From: Pollutimonas sp036675275
GTDB taxonomy: Bacteria > Pseudomonadota > Gammaproteobacteria > Burkholderiales > Burkholderiaceae_B
Assembly (NCBI GenBank): GCA_036675275.1
Contig: JAKFFG010000023.1
Span: 1 to 64,000 of the forward strand
Direction: 5' to 3'
Length of the DNA: 64,000 nucleotides
Shown here: in pieces, positions 1 through 9,037 of the stretch
How positions within the stretch are numbered: position 1 is the stretch's first letter
How the letters are laid out: every line of letters begins with the position of its first letter
Program-made: the position numbers and the translations under genes
The notes under the pieces: model-generated
Told to the model about the DNA's origin: nothing
The model's input: only the letters and a program-made list of their open reading frames with translations
Database searches by the model: none

Positions 1-88
1 CCGGCGCCGGCTGGACGCTCTATCCGCCGCTTTCGACGCAGTCGCCCGGGCCTGCCACCGACCTCGGGATCCTGGCGATTCACATCGC
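1..88 (+). pseudogene. Fragment of cytochrome c oxidase subunit I
   Basis: Read in the third frame, the first bases encode GAGWTLYPPLS followed by DLGILAIHIA. These match the conserved COX1 stretch around the W-T-x-Y-P-P-L-S motif and the following helix that leads towards a heme/copper region. The similarity stops at about position 88, exactly where an oppositely oriented cysI begins, so this is an interior slice of a heme-copper oxidase gene with no start or stop. It may continue to the left of the window. It is either a real rearrangement breakpoint or a chimeric contig end. Confidence 0.6.
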
Positions 89-500
89 CGCAGGCGGCGA
101 TGGTGGTTGCCATGGCCTGGTGGATGGCCTGCATGGTGGGCTTCAGATCGTGCTTGACAATGCCGTGCCATTGGAAGGTTTGCCGGGTGGTGATGCGCAG
201 GCCGCGCCCGGCATATGTATTGGCAATGTCATCGAAGGCCAGCCACTGGGCCGGCGTGACGACGCCGCCCGGCAGGCGCGCCCGTATCATGAACGCGTAG
301 GCGGGCTCCAGTTTTTGCTTGCGCCGTTCATCGCGGATGTCGCGGTCGTCTTGCTGGTAGCTGCCGTGGAACTTCAGCAGCTTGTTGTCGTCATCGCCGA
401 TGGCGCCGGTGATTGGGTCATCGAGGCCTTCTTGAATCGTCCCGCGCAAATGACGGCTGACGGCTTTGACCTGTTCGAGGTGCGAGAGGGTGTTGCTCAT
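76..500 (-). CDS. cysI: Sulfite reductase hemoprotein beta subunit, N-terminal part only
   Basis: The translation starts MSNTLSHLEQVKAVSRHLRG and continues through a GRGLRITTRQTFQWHG segment to an AACGDVNR motif. These are the hallmarks of the N-terminal half of the siroheme/4Fe-4S sulfite reductase, which reduces sulfite to sulfide with electrons from CysJ. The start follows cysJ by 11 bases with an AGGA ribosome site. About 142 codons are present out of more than 550 usual in the family. After GDVNR the reading no longer resembles CysI and runs backwards into a COX1 fragment. As it stands the gene is truncated and could not make active enzyme. Confidence 0.8.
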
Positions 501-511
501 GAAAATCCTGA

Positions 512-2338
512 TTAGTAAACGTCGCGGGCGTAACGGCCTTGCGCGGCCAGGTCGTCGAGCCATTGCTTGGCTTGTGCATCGTCCAGTCCGCCTTCGTCCC
601 GGGCGATGCGCAGCAAGGCCTGGTGCACGTCCTTGGCCATACGCGTGGCATCACCGCACACATAGACGTGGGCGCCGCCCTGTATCCATTCGTACAGATC
701 GGTGGCGCGCTCGAGCAATTTGTGCTGGACGTAGACTTTCTCAGCCTGGTCCCGGGAGAATGCCAGGTCCAGGCGGTCCAGGTCGCCATCCTGCAATGCA
801 CGCTGCCATTCTGTCTGATAGAGAAAGTCGGACGCGAAATTCGGATTGCCGAAAAACAGCCAGTTGCGACCGCTGGCGTCGCTGGCGCTGCGCTCCTGCA
901 CAAAAGCGCGAAATGGCGCTATGCCTGTACCAGGCCCTATCATAATGACATCGCGCGAGGCATCGGCGGGCAGCCGGAAGCGTGGGTTTTCTTCTACGAA
1001 AATCGGGAGCTTGTCGCCCTCGTCCAGTTCGCAGAGAAACCGCGACGCCACGCCCCAGCGCGTTTCGCCCTCGTGTTCGTATTCGACGTTGGCCAGTGTG
1101 AGATGGACTTCCGCATCGACGGCGGTTTGGCTCGACGCAATGGAATACATGCGGGGCGTCAGGGGCCGCAGTGCCTTGACCAGGGCCTGTGCAGTCCATT
1201 TGGCTGGATAGGTCTTGAGCACATCGATGACTTGCCGCGTGCCGAGGAATTCCCGCAGGGCCTCGACCGCGTCCGCCTGGAGCAGGCCTTGCAATTCATT
1301 GCTTTGCGCCAGCTCGGCATGGGCCAGCAGAAACGGCTTGGTCAACTGAGTCAGTTCGCGGTGGTGTTTCAACCATTCGTTAAGGCTGCGCGATACTTTG
1401 TTGAACTCGATGACCTCATTGGGATCGAGGCCCAGCGTGGCAAGCACCGCGTCGACCAGTGTCTGGGATTGCGTGGGCCATACACCCAGCGCGTCGCCCG
1501 GCAGGTAGTTCAACTGCCCGCCTTCCAGCGATATTTCCAGATGACGCACATCTTTTCCGCTGTCGCGTCCCGTTATGGACTGGTTGAGCAACAGTTCGGC
1601 AAGAAAAGGCTGATCGCGCGATACAGGAGAGGTCTTGGGGTGCAGCGGGATAATGCTGGCCCCGGCCGGTTCTGCCTGTTTAAGGGTTTTCTGTGCCAGG
1701 GCGATGGTCGCCTCCTGCCAAGGCGCCGCCACCGTTTCGATATCGAGGTCGGCGGTACCCAGGTCATGCACCCGGTGGGCGCCAAGTTCGGCCAGCCTGG
1801 CGTCCAGGTTCTGTGCGATGCCGCAGAACAAGGGGTAACTGGAGTCGCCCAGACCCAGCACCGCGTATTTCAGCGCAGGAAGCTTGGGGGCGCGCCGACT
1901 GCTCAGGAATTCGACAAAAGCCAGGGAGTCATCCGGTGGCTCGCCTTCCCCCTGCGTACTCATGACGATATACAACAAGTGTTCGTCTTTCAGTTCGCGC
2001 GTTGGATAGCGATCTGCGCGCAGCAAACGCGTAGTCAGCCCCAGCGCGCCGGTTCGCTCGGCGATGGACTCGGCAATGCGCTTGGCGTTGCCCGTCTGGC
2101 TGCCATATACAATAGTGAGCCGCCTTGCGGCCTGCGTTTCGGCAACAGCTGCGATAGAGGGGGGCGCGCTGCGGCCCGACTGCTGTTTGCCTTGGGCGAC
2201 TCCGGCGAAATAACCGGAAAGCCAGCTCAGTGCATTGGATTCCAGGCCGTCGGACAGCTCGGTAAGGAGTTTATGTTTTGCTTCGGGAATATAAGAAGGG
2301 GCCAGCATGGCGTGCTCGGAGAATGCATGTGCTTCCAT
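512..2338 (-). CDS. cysJ: Sulfite reductase [NADPH] flavoprotein alpha subunit
   Basis: This supplies electrons from NADPH through FAD and FMN to CysI in assimilatory sulfate reduction in the cytoplasm. The 608-residue product has an N-terminal flavodoxin domain (YGSQTGNAKRIAE near residue 78), an FAD domain with RMYSIASS, an NADPH domain with GPGTGIAPFRAF, and the family's C-terminal GRYARDVY. The length is normal for CysJ. I chose the ATG at 2338. A GTG three codons upstream and an ATG ten codons downstream (MLAPSYIPEA) are alternatives, none with a strong ribosome site. It is the first gene of a cysJI operon. Confidence 0.93.
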   Translation of the reverse strand: MEAHAFSEHAMLAPSYIPEAKHKLLTELSDGLESNALSWLSGYFAGVAQGKQQSGRSAPPSIAAVAETQAARRLTIVYGSQTGNAKRIAESIAERTGALGLTTRLLRADRYPTRELKDEHLLYIVMSTQGEGEPPDDSLAFVEFLSSRRAPKLPALKYAVLGLGDSSYPLFCGIAQNLDARLAELGAHRVHDLGTADLDIETVAAPWQEATIALAQKTLKQAEPAGASIIPLHPKTSPVSRDQPFLAELLLNQSITGRDSGKDVRHLEISLEGGQLNYLPGDALGVWPTQSQTLVDAVLATLGLDPNEVIEFNKVSRSLNEWLKHHRELTQLTKPFLLAHAELAQSNELQGLLQADAVEALREFLGTRQVIDVLKTYPAKWTAQALVKALRPLTPRMYSIASSQTAVDAEVHLTLANVEYEHEGETRWGVASRFLCELDEGDKLPIFVEENPRFRLPADASRDVIMIGPGTGIAPFRAFVQERSASDASGRNWLFFGNPNFASDFLYQTEWQRALQDGDLDRLDLAFSRDQAEKVYVQHKLLERATDLYEWIQGGAHVYVCGDATRMAKDVHQALLRIARDEGGLDDAQAKQWLDDLAAQGRYARDVY

Positions 2339-2373
2339 TCTAAGCACCCCAAGCCGTACGCCAAACGACTCGG

Positions 2374-2399
2374 TTCTTATTTCTTAATTACTTATAAGC
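2374..2399 (-). promoter_or_regulatory. AT-rich control region of cysJI, possible CysB sites
   Basis: Immediately upstream of cysJ, this is the only AT-rich patch between cysJ and roxA. On the minus strand it contains a TTATAAG element and an ATAAG repeat about one helical turn apart. Such spaced half sites are typical of LysR-type CysB binding upstream of cys genes, and the patch can also hold a promoter. The assignment is by position and composition only. Confidence 0.3.
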
Positions 2400-2443
2400 T
2401 AATACAGTCGCAGTCTAAAGTTCTTTGAAGCATATGGCGTGCG

Positions 2444-3640
2444 TCACGGCGCTGGGCTGTCAACATAGTGCAGCCAACCCTCTTCGAGCCACTCGGTCAG
2501 GATTCGCCTTTCCTTCTGCTTGAGCTTGCCGGCCTGGTCGCCGGTACACAGAAGCTCGCGCTCGTCGGCCAGCCGCCGCAGCAGCGATGAAGCGGGAACG
2601 GCAGCGACTTCACCATTGATGAACAGCTGCTTGTCGCGATACATGACGCGGCTGCAGCGATCGAGAACGAGTTTTCCGGAAGAAGGCAGCTCGACCGATA
2701 GATCGAGCGCGTCGCCGCTGGATTCGAAATAGGCATTGGCCGGGATGTCGGTAAGCCATTGCCCCAGGAAGCGCGCAGCGAGCGCTTCGTCGAAGCGTAC
2801 TTTCTGAATCGCCTTGACGGCCGCCTGGACCAGGGTGTCGGGCAGTTCCGAGGGTGTGGCGCTTGCAGCGATGCCCTTGTCCTTGAACGTGCCCGACAAT
2901 GCCGGGCCCGGAATGACGGGATTGGCGTACAGGCCGCCTGTGTCGCCCAGATTGGCCAAGATTTGGTCATTGGCCGCTTCCAGCATGCCGCAGGCCAAAG
3001 TCGCCTCAGTGGGCGCGCGAAAGCCGATTGAAATAGTCATGCAGTCGCCCATGGCAACACCGTCATGCGCGGCGTGCGGAGGCAAGTAAAGCATATCGCC
3101 CGGCTCCAGAACGAATTCCTCTTCCGCGACGAAGTTCTGAAGGATTTTCAATGGAAGGCCGGCTTGCAGCGTGAGGTCCTTCTGCTGGCTGATGCGCCAG
3201 CGGCGCCGGCCGTGGCCCTGCAGCAGGAAGACGTCGTAGCTGTCGAAGTGGGGGCCTACGCCGCCGCCGTCAGTCGCTATGCTTATCATTGCATCGTCCA
3301 GGCGCGCATCGGAAATGAAGCGGAACTGGCGCATCAGGGCCGCGGTCGCGTCGTCGTGCAGATCCACGCTTTGCGCCAGCAATGACCAGTTGGGCTTGCG
3401 GGCCGCCGGCAAGCGCTGGAAGGGCCCGGTCTTCATGTTCCAGCCGTTCCCGTCCTGCCAGATCAGCCGCGATTCAACTTCTTCGCGCTTGACCAATTGC
3501 TTGATGTCGGCAATGGACAGAGAAGGTTTGAACCCTGGAATGGCCTGGCGTATCAGCAGGGGCTTGCGTTGCCAATAATGCTTCATGAAGTCATGAGGCG
3601 TGAGTCCGCCCAGAAGAGCGAGTGGCTGGTGGGGATTCAT
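2444..3640 (-). CDS. roxA: Ribosomal protein L16 arginine hydroxylase (JmjC cupin)
   Basis: This is a YcfD/RoxA-type Fe(II)/2-oxoglutarate oxygenase that hydroxylates a conserved arginine of ribosomal protein uL16. The N-terminal region (GGLTPHDFMKHYWQRKPLLIR) is the usual family opening. The double-stranded beta helix carries the metal triad H131-x-D133 (in GPHFDSYDVF) and H192 (in PPHAAHDG). The C-terminal part is the dimerisation/winged-helix region. The 398-residue length is normal. Its ATG overlaps the mutS stop as ATGA, so the two are translationally coupled. Confidence 0.88.
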   Translation of the reverse strand: MNPHQPLALLGGLTPHDFMKHYWQRKPLLIRQAIPGFKPSLSIADIKQLVKREEVESRLIWQDGNGWNMKTGPFQRLPAARKPNWSLLAQSVDLHDDATAALMRQFRFISDARLDDAMISIATDGGGVGPHFDSYDVFLLQGHGRRRWRISQQKDLTLQAGLPLKILQNFVAEEEFVLEPGDMLYLPPHAAHDGVAMGDCMTISIGFRAPTEATLACGMLEAANDQILANLGDTGGLYANPVIPGPALSGTFKDKGIAASATPSELPDTLVQAAVKAIQKVRFDEALAARFLGQWLTDIPANAYFESSGDALDLSVELPSSGKLVLDRCSRVMYRDKQLFINGEVAAVPASSLLRRLADERELLCTGDQAGKLKQKERRILTEWLEEGWLHYVDSPAP

Positions 3641-6279
3641 AGATGTTCTTTGCGCAGGCTGTAGAGGATGTCCAGGGCTTCACGGGGAGTGAGTTGATCG
3701 GGGTCGATCGCAGCCAGTGCCGATTGTAGTGCCGAGTCTGCCCGCATGACGTCGCCGGCGTTTGCCTGGTGCAATTCTTCTTCCGGTGTGTCGTCACGGT
3801 CGGCGGCAGCGGAAAACAGGTCCAGCTGGGGTGTAGGCGCCCCTTGCGCTTCCAGGCGGGACAGTTCACGGCTGGCATGCCGGATCACGGCAGCGGGGAT
3901 TCCGGCGCGCTGTGCGACCTGGATGCCGTAACTGCGGCTGGCCGGTCCGGCCTGGACCTCGTGCAGGAACACGATGCCCGACGATGATTCCGCCGCTGCC
4001 AGATGTACATTGGCCGCCGCCGGCGCCTCGCCGGGCAAGCGCGTGATTTCGAAATAATGGGTGGCGAAAAGAGTCAGGGCCTGGTTGTGACTCAACAGCC
4101 GATGGGCAATGGACCAGGCCAATGCCAGACCGTCATAAGTCGACGTGCCGCGGCCGATTTCATCCATCAGTACCAGGCTTTGCGGTGTGCTGGCCGAAAG
4201 AATGGCCGCGGCTTCCGTCATTTCCATCATGAAGGTGGAGCGGCCGCCGGCCAGATCGTCCGCAGCTCCGATGCGCGTGAATATCCTGTCGATCTGGCCG
4301 ATGCGCGCGGCGGTGGCCGGCACGAAACTGCCGGTCCTGGCCAGCAGGACAATCAGGGCGGTTTGGCGCATATAGGTAGACTTGCCGCCCATGTTGGGAC
4401 CTGTAATCAGCAACATCCGCCTTTGCGGCCCCAGCTCGCAGTCGTTGGGTGTGAACCGCTCTATGGAATGCTCGACCACTGGATGGCGGCCGGCCTCGAT
4501 GACGATTTCATTGTCTTGCGTGAGCTCGGGCGCGATCCAGTCGTTGAGCGCGGCATGTTCGGCCAGTGCCGCGAGGGCATCGATTTCTGCAAGAGCAGAG
4601 GCGCAGCGGGACAGGGCCGGCGCATGAGCCATGAGCTCGTCCAGCAGATTTTCGAACAGCCATTTTTCGCGCGACAGGCTGCGGTCCTTGGCCGAGAGCA
4701 CTTTGTCTTCCCAGGTTTTTAATTCGGGGGTAATGTAGCGTTCGGCGCTTTTCAGGGTTTGGCGACGGCGATATTCGGCCGGCACTTTGTCGGATTGCCC
4801 GCGCGACACCTCGATGTAAAAGCCGTGAACCCGGTTGAATTCAACACGCAGATTGCTGATGCCGGTGCGCTCGCGTTCGCGGGCCTCAAGTTCAAGCAAA
4901 AACTCGCCGCTGTCGCTGGCAAGGCGCCGCAACTCGTCGAGCTCATCGTCGTAGCCGGCGGCAATGACGCCGCCCTCGCGTATCATCAAGGCAGGTTCCG
5001 GATCGACGGCATGGTGCAATAGCGCCGCGATGGCGGGATCGATGTCTATACGTTGACTAAACGGGGTCAGAGTCGACTCAGCGTTGAAGCAGAGCTTCAG
5101 GTGGTCCACGACGGCCGGCAGCAGCGCCAATGCTTCACGAAGGCTGGCCAATTCTCGCGGACGGACCGATCGCAATGCGATACGAGTGGCTATGCGTTCC
5201 AGATCGGGGTAGCGATCCAGCATCTGGCGCAGCGTGGAGAGCGGCGCTTCGGCATTGAGCCTGTCCTGCCTGGGGGCCGACAGGAACACGGAGATGACCT
5301 GTTGGCGCGCCAGGGCGGCATGATTGTCGCGCAGCGGATTGTGCAGCCAGCGCCGCAGCAGCCGGCTGCCCATGGGTGTCTCGCAATGGTCCAGCGTCGA
5401 GAAAAGTGTAGGGCCGGGCTCGCCGCTAATGGTTTCGGTGATTTCCAGATTCTTGCGCGTAACCGGGTCCAGTACGACGTATTCCCCCCCGTGATCCACC
5501 TGTATGGCTTGTATGTGCGAGAGCGATTGCGACTGGGTGCGGCTGACATAACGCAGCAAAGCTCCGGCGGCGCAACTGGCCGTGGGCAGGTCGGACAGGC
5601 CGAAGCTGGCCAGTGAATCGACCGCGAAGTGCCTTTGAAGCACATCGCGCGCGCCGTCCGCCTCGAAATGCCAGTCTGGGATGGCGCTGATCGCAATGCC
5701 GCCGCCAGCTTCGATGCGTGCATTTTCGGCACATACCAGTTCGGCCGGAGCGATACGGTGCAGCTCGGTGTCCAGCATGTCGCGCGCGCATTCGCTGACC
5801 TTGAATTCGCCATTGGCCAGATTCATCCAGGCCAGCCCTGCGCGTTCAGCCTTGTTCACTCTTGCGGTCCAGACGGCCGCTATCATGCGGTCGGCCTTCG
5901 CGGGCAGCAGCGCTTCATCGGTCAGGGTGCCGGGTGTGACGATGCGCACGATCTTGCGCTCTACCGGACCTTTGCTGGCGGCCGGATCGCCAACCTGTTC
6001 GCAGATGGCGACGGATACGCCCTGGGCGACGAGCCGGGCCAGATAGCCCTCCATGGCATGGAAGGGAACCCCCGCCATGGGTATGGGCGCGCCGTTGGAT
6101 GAGCCGCGTTTGGTCAAGGTGAGATTGAGCAGCCGCGCGCCGCGCTCGGCATCGCTGTAGAACATCTCGTAGAAGTCGCCCATGCGATAGAACAGCAGAT
6201 GCGAACCGGCCTCGGCTTTGAGACGATGGTATTGCTGCATCATGGGGGTGTGGTTTTCTACCTTTCCGGAACTGCTCAT
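3637..6279 (-). CDS. mutS: DNA mismatch repair protein MutS
   Basis: This mismatch-recognition ATPase starts methyl-directed repair with MutL. At 880 residues it is full length. The mismatch-reading Phe-x-Glu is F36-Y37-E38 in GDFYEMF. The ATPase domain has Walker A GPNMGGKSTYMRQT, Walker B LVLMDEIGRGTSTYDG and the FATHYFEIT switch. The start is preceded by about 260 bases of non-coding DNA that must hold its promoter and the divergent mazEF promoter. The gene overlaps roxA by four bases. Confidence 0.97.
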   Translation of the reverse strand: MSSSGKVENHTPMMQQYHRLKAEAGSHLLFYRMGDFYEMFYSDAERGARLLNLTLTKRGSSNGAPIPMAGVPFHAMEGYLARLVAQGVSVAICEQVGDPAASKGPVERKIVRIVTPGTLTDEALLPAKADRMIAAVWTARVNKAERAGLAWMNLANGEFKVSECARDMLDTELHRIAPAELVCAENARIEAGGGIAISAIPDWHFEADGARDVLQRHFAVDSLASFGLSDLPTASCAAGALLRYVSRTQSQSLSHIQAIQVDHGGEYVVLDPVTRKNLEITETISGEPGPTLFSTLDHCETPMGSRLLRRWLHNPLRDNHAALARQQVISVFLSAPRQDRLNAEAPLSTLRQMLDRYPDLERIATRIALRSVRPRELASLREALALLPAVVDHLKLCFNAESTLTPFSQRIDIDPAIAALLHHAVDPEPALMIREGGVIAAGYDDELDELRRLASDSGEFLLELEARERERTGISNLRVEFNRVHGFYIEVSRGQSDKVPAEYRRRQTLKSAERYITPELKTWEDKVLSAKDRSLSREKWLFENLLDELMAHAPALSRCASALAEIDALAALAEHAALNDWIAPELTQDNEIVIEAGRHPVVEHSIERFTPNDCELGPQRRMLLITGPNMGGKSTYMRQTALIVLLARTGSFVPATAARIGQIDRIFTRIGAADDLAGGRSTFMMEMTEAAAILSASTPQSLVLMDEIGRGTSTYDGLALAWSIAHRLLSHNQALTLFATHYFEITRLPGEAPAAANVHLAAAESSSGIVFLHEVQAGPASRSYGIQVAQRAGIPAAVIRHASRELSRLEAQGAPTPQLDLFSAAADRDDTPEEELHQANAGDVMRADSALQSALAAIDPDQLTPREALDILYSLRKEHL

Positions 6280-6478
6280 TTTTTAGACAATGTTTCCGTA
6301 AGTTGTTCGATTTTCATATAAAAACCGAGTTGAAAGATTACGCTAGCGAATCAGGATTCGGGACTGAACGCTATGGCTGCCTGCAAGTTCAACGCCAGGC
6401 GACATATTACGCTATGCACCTCCCAAAGCCGCCGTAGTGGATGTGCCATAAACAATACCTGACCTAAAATTATCCTAC

Positions 6479-6507
6479 TTGAGTAGAATAAATTGTTCTA
6501 CTAAAAT
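6479..6507 (+). promoter_or_regulatory. mazEF-type promoter with an internal operator palindrome
   Basis: A sigma-70 promoter can be read as TTGAGT (6479-6484), a 17-base spacer and TAAAAT (6502-6507). The spacer is occupied by a perfect inverted repeat, AGTAGAA (6482-6488) and TTCTACT (6496-6502), with a 7-base loop. Such a palindrome sitting on its own promoter suits autorepression by the AbrB-fold antitoxin encoded 37 bases downstream. Confidence 0.6.
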
Positions 6508-6543
6508 AGGACTTATTGGATCCCAGGTAAACAGGAGGAACCT

Positions 6544-6789
6544 ATGCTTCAAACTCTACGCAAAGCCGGTGGCTCGCTTGTGATGACGGTACCTAAGGCA
6601 TTTGTCGAGCAGAACGGTCTAAGCGAAGGCTCCCAGGTTGAGCTCCATCTTCTAGGAAAGAAGATGACCGTCGAGGCACCAATCCGTCCGCGCTATAAGC
6701 TGACCGACCTGATGGCTGAAATGCATGAAGGGTTGCCTCGTGTCGAGGGTTGGGAGGAAATGCCTTCTGTTGGACTGGAGAACGGCTGA
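6544..6789 (+). CDS. MazE-family antitoxin (AbrB/SpoVT fold)
   Basis: This 81-residue protein has the swapped-hairpin DNA-binding domain at residues 1-45 (LRKAGGSLVMTVPKAFVEQNG, then a short GSQVELHLLGKKMTVEA strand pair). It ends in an acidic, flexible tail (EMHEGLPRVEGWEEMP) that would wrap the toxin. The start has a strong AGGAGG site. The stop overlaps the toxin's start as TGATG, the usual coupling in toxin-antitoxin operons. It is expected to neutralise the following MazF-like RNase and repress its own promoter. Confidence 0.85.
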   Translation: MLQTLRKAGGSLVMTVPKAFVEQNGLSEGSQVELHLLGKKMTVEAPIRPRYKLTDLMAEMHEGLPRVEGWEEMPSVGLENG

Positions 6790-7136
6790 TGGCGTATGTG
6801 CCCAGCCGTGGTGACATCGTGCATCTGGATTTCGACCCGTCCTCCGGTCGAGAGATGCAGGGTCCGCACTTTGGTCTTGTCCTGAGCGGCAAGGTCTTCA
6901 ACCAACAGGGGTTGGCGATGATTTGTCCGATTTCGCAGGGACCTGCTGCGGCGGCCCGAACTTATGGAACGGTGGTCACGCTGATGGGGGTGGGTACTGA
7001 CACTCAAGGTGCGGTGCATTGCCACCAGTTGAAGTCGCTGGATTGGCGGGCACGTAAAGTACGCCTCAAGGAGACCGTACCGCAGTCTGTTGTCGATGAG
7101 GCCTTGGCCAGAATCGAAGCTATTTTGTTTGAGTGA
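6789..7136 (+). CDS. MazF/PemK-family endoribonuclease toxin
   Basis: This 115-residue protein has the family signature near the N terminus (PSRGDIVHLDFDPSSGREMQGPHFGLVLS), a later MICPISQ strand, and HCHQLKSLDW, where the conserved Thr/Ser and Asp region is found in PemK/MazF/ChpB toxins. They cleave mRNA and stall growth when the antitoxin is lost. The start was set at 6789, where it overlaps the antitoxin stop. A longer reading from 6750 would run into the antitoxin gene. Whether it is closer to MazF or ChpB cannot be settled by eye. Confidence 0.85.
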   Translation: MAYVPSRGDIVHLDFDPSSGREMQGPHFGLVLSGKVFNQQGLAMICPISQGPAAAARTYGTVVTLMGVGTDTQGAVHCHQLKSLDWRARKVRLKETVPQSVVDEALARIEAILFE

Positions 7137-7282
7137 CGTGGCCGTTGGGGGCGTCGGTAGGGGTAGCAAATGGCAATACAGAGCCTGCTCTGGGCAATTC
7201 AAGCACAAGATCCGGATGGTCATTTCCGTGTAATCTGCTGAATACTTCAGGCTCGCAACTTTCCAGCGATGTACACCAAGCC

Positions 7283-8209
7283 ATGTCCCAGCCTAACTAT
7301 TCTGATAGACCGATGGCCGTTCTGGAATGGATGATGCTCATCGCTCTTGCGGCGGTGTGGGGCGCGTCGTTCTTCTTTAACCGTGTGGCGGTGAATGAGC
7401 TTCCGGTTTTTACGGTTGTGGTTTCCCGCGTGGCGTTTGCCGCAATTCTGCTTCTCGTGATCTTGAGACTCAAGGGCGAGAGGATGCCGGCGGACCATCG
7501 GGTCTGGATGGCGTTCTTCGGCATGGGATTGCTGAACAACGTCATTCCCTTTTCCCTGATCGTGTGGGGGCAGCAGCATATCGCCTCGGCCGTTGCCTCT
7601 ATCCTGAACGCCTCCACGCCATTGTTCGGGGTGATCTTTGCCCACTTCCTGACCAGCGATGAGAAGATAAGCGTCAACAAGTTGCTTGGCGTGGTGGCCG
7701 GGTTTGCCGGTGTTGTCATCATGATTGGTTTTGACGTTCTCGATACGCTCGGCACAACGGTTGTGGCGCAAATAATGTGTCTTGCCGGGGCGGTGTCCTA
7801 TGCCTTGGCAGGAATCTTCGGGCGCCGATTCCGTGCCATGGGCATTACCCCGATGGCGACCGCCACGGGGCAAGTGATTGCTTCCAGCATTCTGCTTCTT
7901 CCTCTCATGGCCGTCGTCGACCGGCCTTGGACACTGGATACACCCAGCATGGCTGCGGTGGGCGCTTTGATCGGCTTAGCGGCAATCTCGACTGCACTGG
8001 CTTATGTGCTTTATTTTCGAATTCTCGCTACGGCTGGCGCAACAAACCTGTTGTTGGTCACATTCCTGATTCCTGCCAGCGCGATCATGCTCGGCGTTTT
8101 GTTCCTTGGTGAAAGCCTGCTGCCCAAGCACCTGTTCGGCCTGGCCCTGATCGGTGTCGGAATGGCCATTATCGATGGCCGGCTGTGGCAGCTTGTGCGT
8201 CAATACTAG
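7283..8209 (+). CDS. EamA/DMT-superfamily membrane exporter
   Basis: This 308-residue inner-membrane protein has about ten hydrophobic helices in two homologous EamA halves. The first half has AAVWGASFFFNRVAV and the second has a conserved GESLLPKHLFGLALIGVGMA end. Members of the drug/metabolite transporter family export amino acids, metabolites or drugs, and the substrate here cannot be predicted. The start MSQPNYSD was preferred because the preceding 50 codons are not membrane-like or conserved in style. The TAG stop is shared palindromically with the convergent yggS-type gene. Confidence 0.85.
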   Translation: MSQPNYSDRPMAVLEWMMLIALAAVWGASFFFNRVAVNELPVFTVVVSRVAFAAILLLVILRLKGERMPADHRVWMAFFGMGLLNNVIPFSLIVWGQQHIASAVASILNASTPLFGVIFAHFLTSDEKISVNKLLGVVAGFAGVVIMIGFDVLDTLGTTVVAQIMCLAGAVSYALAGIFGRRFRAMGITPMATATGQVIASSILLLPLMAVVDRPWTLDTPSMAAVGALIGLAAISTALAYVLYFRILATAGATNLLLVTFLIPASAIMLGVLFLGESLLPKHLFGLALIGVGMAIIDGRLWQLVRQY

Positions 8210-8946
8210 GGCGCGTTTTCGGGCCAGTAGTAGGCGTCGCCATAGATGCGTCCGCCGAATATGGCCGTGCCTATGCGCACCTCGGTCGACCCTTCTTCAA
8301 TGGCAATCTCGAAATCGCCGCTCATTCCCATGGACAGCCGATCCAGTTCGACACCGGGAATGGCTTCCTGCCGAGTACGGTCGCGCAGCTCACGCAGGGT
8401 ACGGAAACATGCACGGACAGCGTCCTGGCTCTCGACATTGATTGCCATGGTCATCAGGCCGCGTACGCGCAGGGTGGGCGTGTCACGGGCAATGCTGCGC
8501 AGAAATGCCGGCAGTTCGGCCGGCGGCAAGCCATACTTGCTAGGTTCGGTCGATGTCTTGACTTGCACCAGCACGTCGATGGCGCGGCCTTCCTGCTGCA
8601 ATCGCTTGTCCAGGGCGATGGCCAGTTCCATGCGGTCCAGCGACTGTACCTCTGCGGCCAGGCGCGCGACGTCTTTAGCCTTGTTGGTTTGCAGATGGCC
8701 GATCATGATCCAGTCGATATTGCAATCGGCCAGGCCATCGTATTTGGACCGGATTTCCTGCACCTTGTTCTCGCCGAACCGGTGCACGCCAAGACGCACG
8801 GCTTCACGTATTGCTTCTTCGCCAAAGGTCTTGCTTACCGGCAGCAGCGCAACCGAATCGGGCGGCCGACCGGCGCGAAGTGCAGCGGCGCTGATACGGT
8901 CTTTGATTTGAGCAAGGCGCTGGGCGATAGAACTTTCGTCGGTCAT
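8206..8946 (-). CDS. YggS-family PLP homeostasis protein
   Basis: This 246-residue alanine-racemase-like single-domain protein binds pyridoxal phosphate and helps PLP and amino-acid homeostasis (PLPHP family). The PLP lysine lies in LLPVSKTFGEE. The conserved HRFGENKVQE, WIMIGHLQTNKAKDV, LSMGMSGDFEIAIEEGSTEVRIGTAIFG segments are all present (SMGMSGD and RIG bind phosphate). I started at MTDESSIAQRL because the in-frame upstream 22 codons look non-coding. It faces the EamA gene, with the two stops overlapping in one CTAG. Confidence 0.92.
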   Translation of the reverse strand: MTDESSIAQRLAQIKDRISAAALRAGRPPDSVALLPVSKTFGEEAIREAVRLGVHRFGENKVQEIRSKYDGLADCNIDWIMIGHLQTNKAKDVARLAAEVQSLDRMELAIALDKRLQQEGRAIDVLVQVKTSTEPSKYGLPPAELPAFLRSIARDTPTLRVRGLMTMAINVESQDAVRACFRTLRELRDRTRQEAIPGVELDRLSMGMSGDFEIAIEEGSTEVRIGTAIFGGRIYGDAYYWPENAP

Positions 8947-9037
8947 GTCGGCATACCCTGAAAATGATTGCCGCCCTGTAGGCCAGGGCGGCGAATAAGC
9001 TGCAGATGCCATTGTAGACCGCCAGGAGGGTGGGCTC

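Noticed and set aside
539..2428. A 629-codon open frame on the plus strand over cysJ
   Set aside because: It is the mirror of a well-supported cysJ, has no recognisable motif, and arises from high-GC codon use on the other strand.
4003..4722. Plus-strand 239-codon frame over mutS
   Set aside because: It lies antisense to MutS ATPase and clamp domains and has no motif of its own.
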